Positions 62,096 through 64,000 of a stretch of DNA of 64,000 nucleotides are shown here, piece by piece. The notes under the pieces were generated by a model, which saw nothing but the letters and a program-made list of their open reading frames with translations, did no database searches and had not been told where the DNA came from. A program made the position numbers and the translations under genes. The DNA comes from Clostridium drakei. Its GTDB lineage: Bacteria; Bacillota; Clostridia; Clostridiales; Clostridiaceae. The stretch covers positions 364 to 64,363 of the forward strand of contig NZ_JIBU02000032.1 of NCBI RefSeq assembly GCF_000633595.2. Direction: 5' to 3'. Positions within the stretch are counted from its first letter, which is position 1. Each line of letters opens with the position of its first letter.

Positions 62096-63478
62096 ATGCA
62101 AAGGATGAAAAAATATTCATTAGCCGCAGTTTTTTTGACAATTGGAATGTTATCGTTTTCGGGGTGCTCCAATGGAAATGACACAGCGAAAAATGATTCA
62201 ACGGCTCCTAAAACTATTGAAACTAAAGATTTACAAGATAAAATTGGTAAAAGCGATTCTGTAATAGTCGATACAAGGAGCAATGATGCTTTTAACGGAT
62301 GGAAATTAGATGGAGTAAAAAGAGGTGGACATATTAAGGGAGCTACAGATTTTTCAGCAGATTGGTTGAAGGTTGATGTAAAGGATAAAGATAAAACATT
62401 AAAGGAAACTTTAAAAACAAAAGGTATTACATCAGAAAAAAATATAGTTTTATATGATGCCAATGGAAAAGATGTTGATAAAGTGGCTGAATATTTAACT
62501 AAAAATGGAATGAAAAAAATATATAAGTATGATGTAAAGAAATGGGCTTCAGATGATAAACTTCCTATGGAAAGTTACACAAATTATCAAATGTTAGTTT
62601 CAGCATCATGGATTAATGATTTAATGAATGGAAAAAAACCAGAAACTTATACTGGAACTCCATATAAGGTATTTGAAGTAAGCTGGGGAGATGAGTCAAA
62701 ATCACCAGATTATTTAAAAGAAGGACATATAAAGGGAGCAGTTCACATAAATACTGATGAAGTTGAAGAAGGTCCACTTTGGAATCGTCTCTCTGATGAA
62801 AGGCTTAAGAAATTCGCAGAAAATAATGGTATAACAGCAAATACTACGGTTATATTATATGGTGCTGATTCAATGCCATCCTTTAGAGTTGGTGTAATAT
62901 TAAAATATATGGGTGTTAAAGATGTCAGAGTATTGAATGGTGGTACTGCTAGCTGGAAAAATGCAGGATATGAATTGGAAAAAACATCTAATAAAAAAGT
63001 TCCTGTAGAATCTTTTGGAGCAGTAGTCCCTTCAAATAAAGGATATATTATAGATTTGCCACAAGCTAAAGAAATAATAGCAGATAAACAAAATAGTAAA
63101 TTAGTTGATATAAGAAGTTGGGATGAATATATAGGTAAAACTTCAGGATATGATTATATAAAACCAAAGGGTCGACCTGCAGGTGCAGTATGGGGGCATG
63201 CAGGAACTGATGCAAATAACTTACAGGATTACAGAAACATAGATAATACAATGCGAAATAAGGATGAAATACTTGCTATGTGGAAACAATCAGGAATTTT
63301 ACCAGACCAAAGATTATCTTTTTATTGTGGAACAGGTTGGAGAGCTGCAGAAGTATTAACTTATGCAGATGTTATGGGATTGAAAAATATATCTCTTTAT
63401 GATGGTGGTTGGAATGAATGGAGTGGAAACACTGGAAATCCAGCTAATCCTATAGAAACAGGAGAACCTAAAAAATAA
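62096..63478 (+). CDS. Lipoprotein with three rhodanese domains
   Basis: A 460-residue lipoprotein: lipobox FSGC (C24), then three rhodanese-like repeats (about 40-155, 165-295 and 310-445). Only the third has the catalytic Cys, C411 in SFYCGTGWRA; the first two read LYDANGKD and LYGADSMPS at that place and are probably structural. It would be an extracytoplasmic sulfurtransferase (thiosulfate or sulfide/cyanide metabolism). AGGAGG precedes the ATG. Confidence 0.9.
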   Translation: MQRMKKYSLAAVFLTIGMLSFSGCSNGNDTAKNDSTAPKTIETKDLQDKIGKSDSVIVDTRSNDAFNGWKLDGVKRGGHIKGATDFSADWLKVDVKDKDKTLKETLKTKGITSEKNIVLYDANGKDVDKVAEYLTKNGMKKIYKYDVKKWASDDKLPMESYTNYQMLVSASWINDLMNGKKPETYTGTPYKVFEVSWGDESKSPDYLKEGHIKGAVHINTDEVEEGPLWNRLSDERLKKFAENNGITANTTVILYGADSMPSFRVGVILKYMGVKDVRVLNGGTASWKNAGYELEKTSNKKVPVESFGAVVPSNKGYIIDLPQAKEIIADKQNSKLVDIRSWDEYIGKTSGYDYIKPKGRPAGAVWGHAGTDANNLQDYRNIDNTMRNKDEILAMWKQSGILPDQRLSFYCGTGWRAAEVLTYADVMGLKNISLYDGGWNEWSGNTGNPANPIETGEPKK

Positions 63479-63489
63479 AAACTATGTTG

Positions 63490-63520
63490 AAAAGGCAATA
63501 TATTTTATATTGCCTTTTTT
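63490..63520 (+). terminator. Terminator after the rhodanese gene
   Basis: AAAAGGCAATAT and ATATTGCCTTTT around a 5-base loop, followed by a T run. Confidence 0.85.
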
Positions 63521-63561
63521 AAAGTTAAAGTTGATAGTTTAATAGGAATGGATGTGGGATA

Positions 63562-63984
63562 ATGGTAAATAAGACAAAGGCTATATTGACAATTATGCAA
63601 ATTATAGTTTTGATTCCTGCAATAGTACTAGAATATCTTTCTGATAAAAAGATGGGGGTTGTACGATATTTAGTATTTAAAAGACAAGTATATGAACAAG
63701 GCATTTTTAATTTAAGGTTAATGAATATATATAAAAATTTATTGATAATAACTTTTTTTATAGTTATTATTATGATAATTTATAAGAGTATTAAGACAAG
63801 AAGTAATAAGTTTATTATGTCAGGATTAATTACCATAATTATAAATATATTTTGTGTAATTTTTATTATATCTAAAAGGTCAGTAGCATTAGAAGCCTAT
63901 CATTTTTTTATAATAGCTATTTTCATAATTATAATTTTACAGTATTTTAAATTAATATTGGACTCCTTTATATTAAATAAATAG
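63562..63984 (+). CDS. Membrane protein of unknown function
   Basis: A 140-residue protein with four hydrophobic segments (about 8-25, 58-78, 88-106, 115-135). The gene is complete, ending 15 bases before the window edge. I recognise no family; the composition (Ile-rich) is typical of AT-rich clostridia. The upstream site (GGATGTGGGA) is modest. Confidence 0.6.
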   Translation: MVNKTKAILTIMQIIVLIPAIVLEYLSDKKMGVVRYLVFKRQVYEQGIFNLRLMNIYKNLLIITFFIVIIMIIYKSIKTRSNKFIMSGLITIIINIFCVIFIISKRSVALEAYHFFIIAIFIIIILQYFKLILDSFILNK

Positions 63985-64000
63985 TTTAAATATAACAATA

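Overview
The window is a stretch of low-GC (A+T-rich) chromosomal DNA from a strictly anaerobic, Clostridium-like Firmicute. The evidence is strong purine-rich ribosome binding sites, AGA-dominated arginine codons, a secreted protein made of three CWB2 cell-wall-binding repeats, a PadR/HAAS/DUF4097 operon, and the gene order of a Gram-positive B12-dependent diol-utilisation microcompartment locus. No rRNA, tRNA, CRISPR array or prophage was seen.

Layout. (1) 0.1-6.8 kb: a minus-strand cell-envelope/ABC-exporter group (small DUF6483-like protein, secreted serine hydrolase, ABC permease, ABC ATPase, and a LytTR regulator fused to a degenerate ABC ATPase), followed by a GT39-like membrane glycosyltransferase. 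(2) 7.0-22.3 kb: a pdu operon in the order pduA-B-C-D-E-G-H-K-L-eutJ-M-N-O-P-S-T-gldA. It encodes the shell (PduA, B/B', K, N, T), the B12 diol/glycerol dehydratase and its reactivase, cobalamin recycling (PduO, PduS), aldehyde dehydrogenase PduP and phosphotransacylase PduL. A GldA-type dehydrogenase sits where pduQ is expected, and no acyl kinase is present. (3) 22.3-23.4 kb: two long fold-back inverted repeats flanking an IS630-type transposase fragment. (4) 23.4-27.0 kb: HtrA protease, a stress-type protein, a PhzF protein and a LysR regulator. (5) 27.3-34.4 kb: a methylmalonyl-CoA/succinate module (CoA transferase, split B12-dependent mutase, MeaB, epimerase, carboxyltransferase, biotin carrier). 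(6) 34.4-40.8 kb: remnants of an IS1182-like transposase and an amidohydrolase, a candidate micro-ORF, a CWB2 protein, a HAD phosphatase, HxlR and VOC genes and a leaderless tannase-family esterase. (7) 41-48.8 kb: a ugp-type glycerophosphodiester uptake operon with glpQ, then a two-component system whose kinase carries a PocR ligand domain. (8) 49-64 kb: a secreted Ig/NlpC-like protein, a DUF1858 protein, a HesB-like protein with LysR, a PocR-GGDEF-EAL protein, a VanRS-like pair, the PadR/HAAS/DUF4097 operon, a response regulator-CheX protein with a second CheX, a DUF166 protein, a three-domain rhodanese lipoprotein and a membrane protein.

How the parts may fit (inference). Propionyl-CoA made by PduP from 1,2-propanediol is also the end point of the methylmalonyl-CoA module, and both branches need adenosylcobalamin, which PduO and PduS supply. 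Glycerol or glycerophosphodiester use is suggested by gldA, the dehydratase and the ugp/glpQ operon. Two PocR-domain proteins are candidate sensors of these C3 compounds. Separately, the DUF1858 and DUF166 genes carry the same GTAAC-N4-GTTAC palindrome, centred 32 bp upstream of the centre of a -10 element in both cases. This suggests a shared CRP/FNR-type activator, possibly HcpR.
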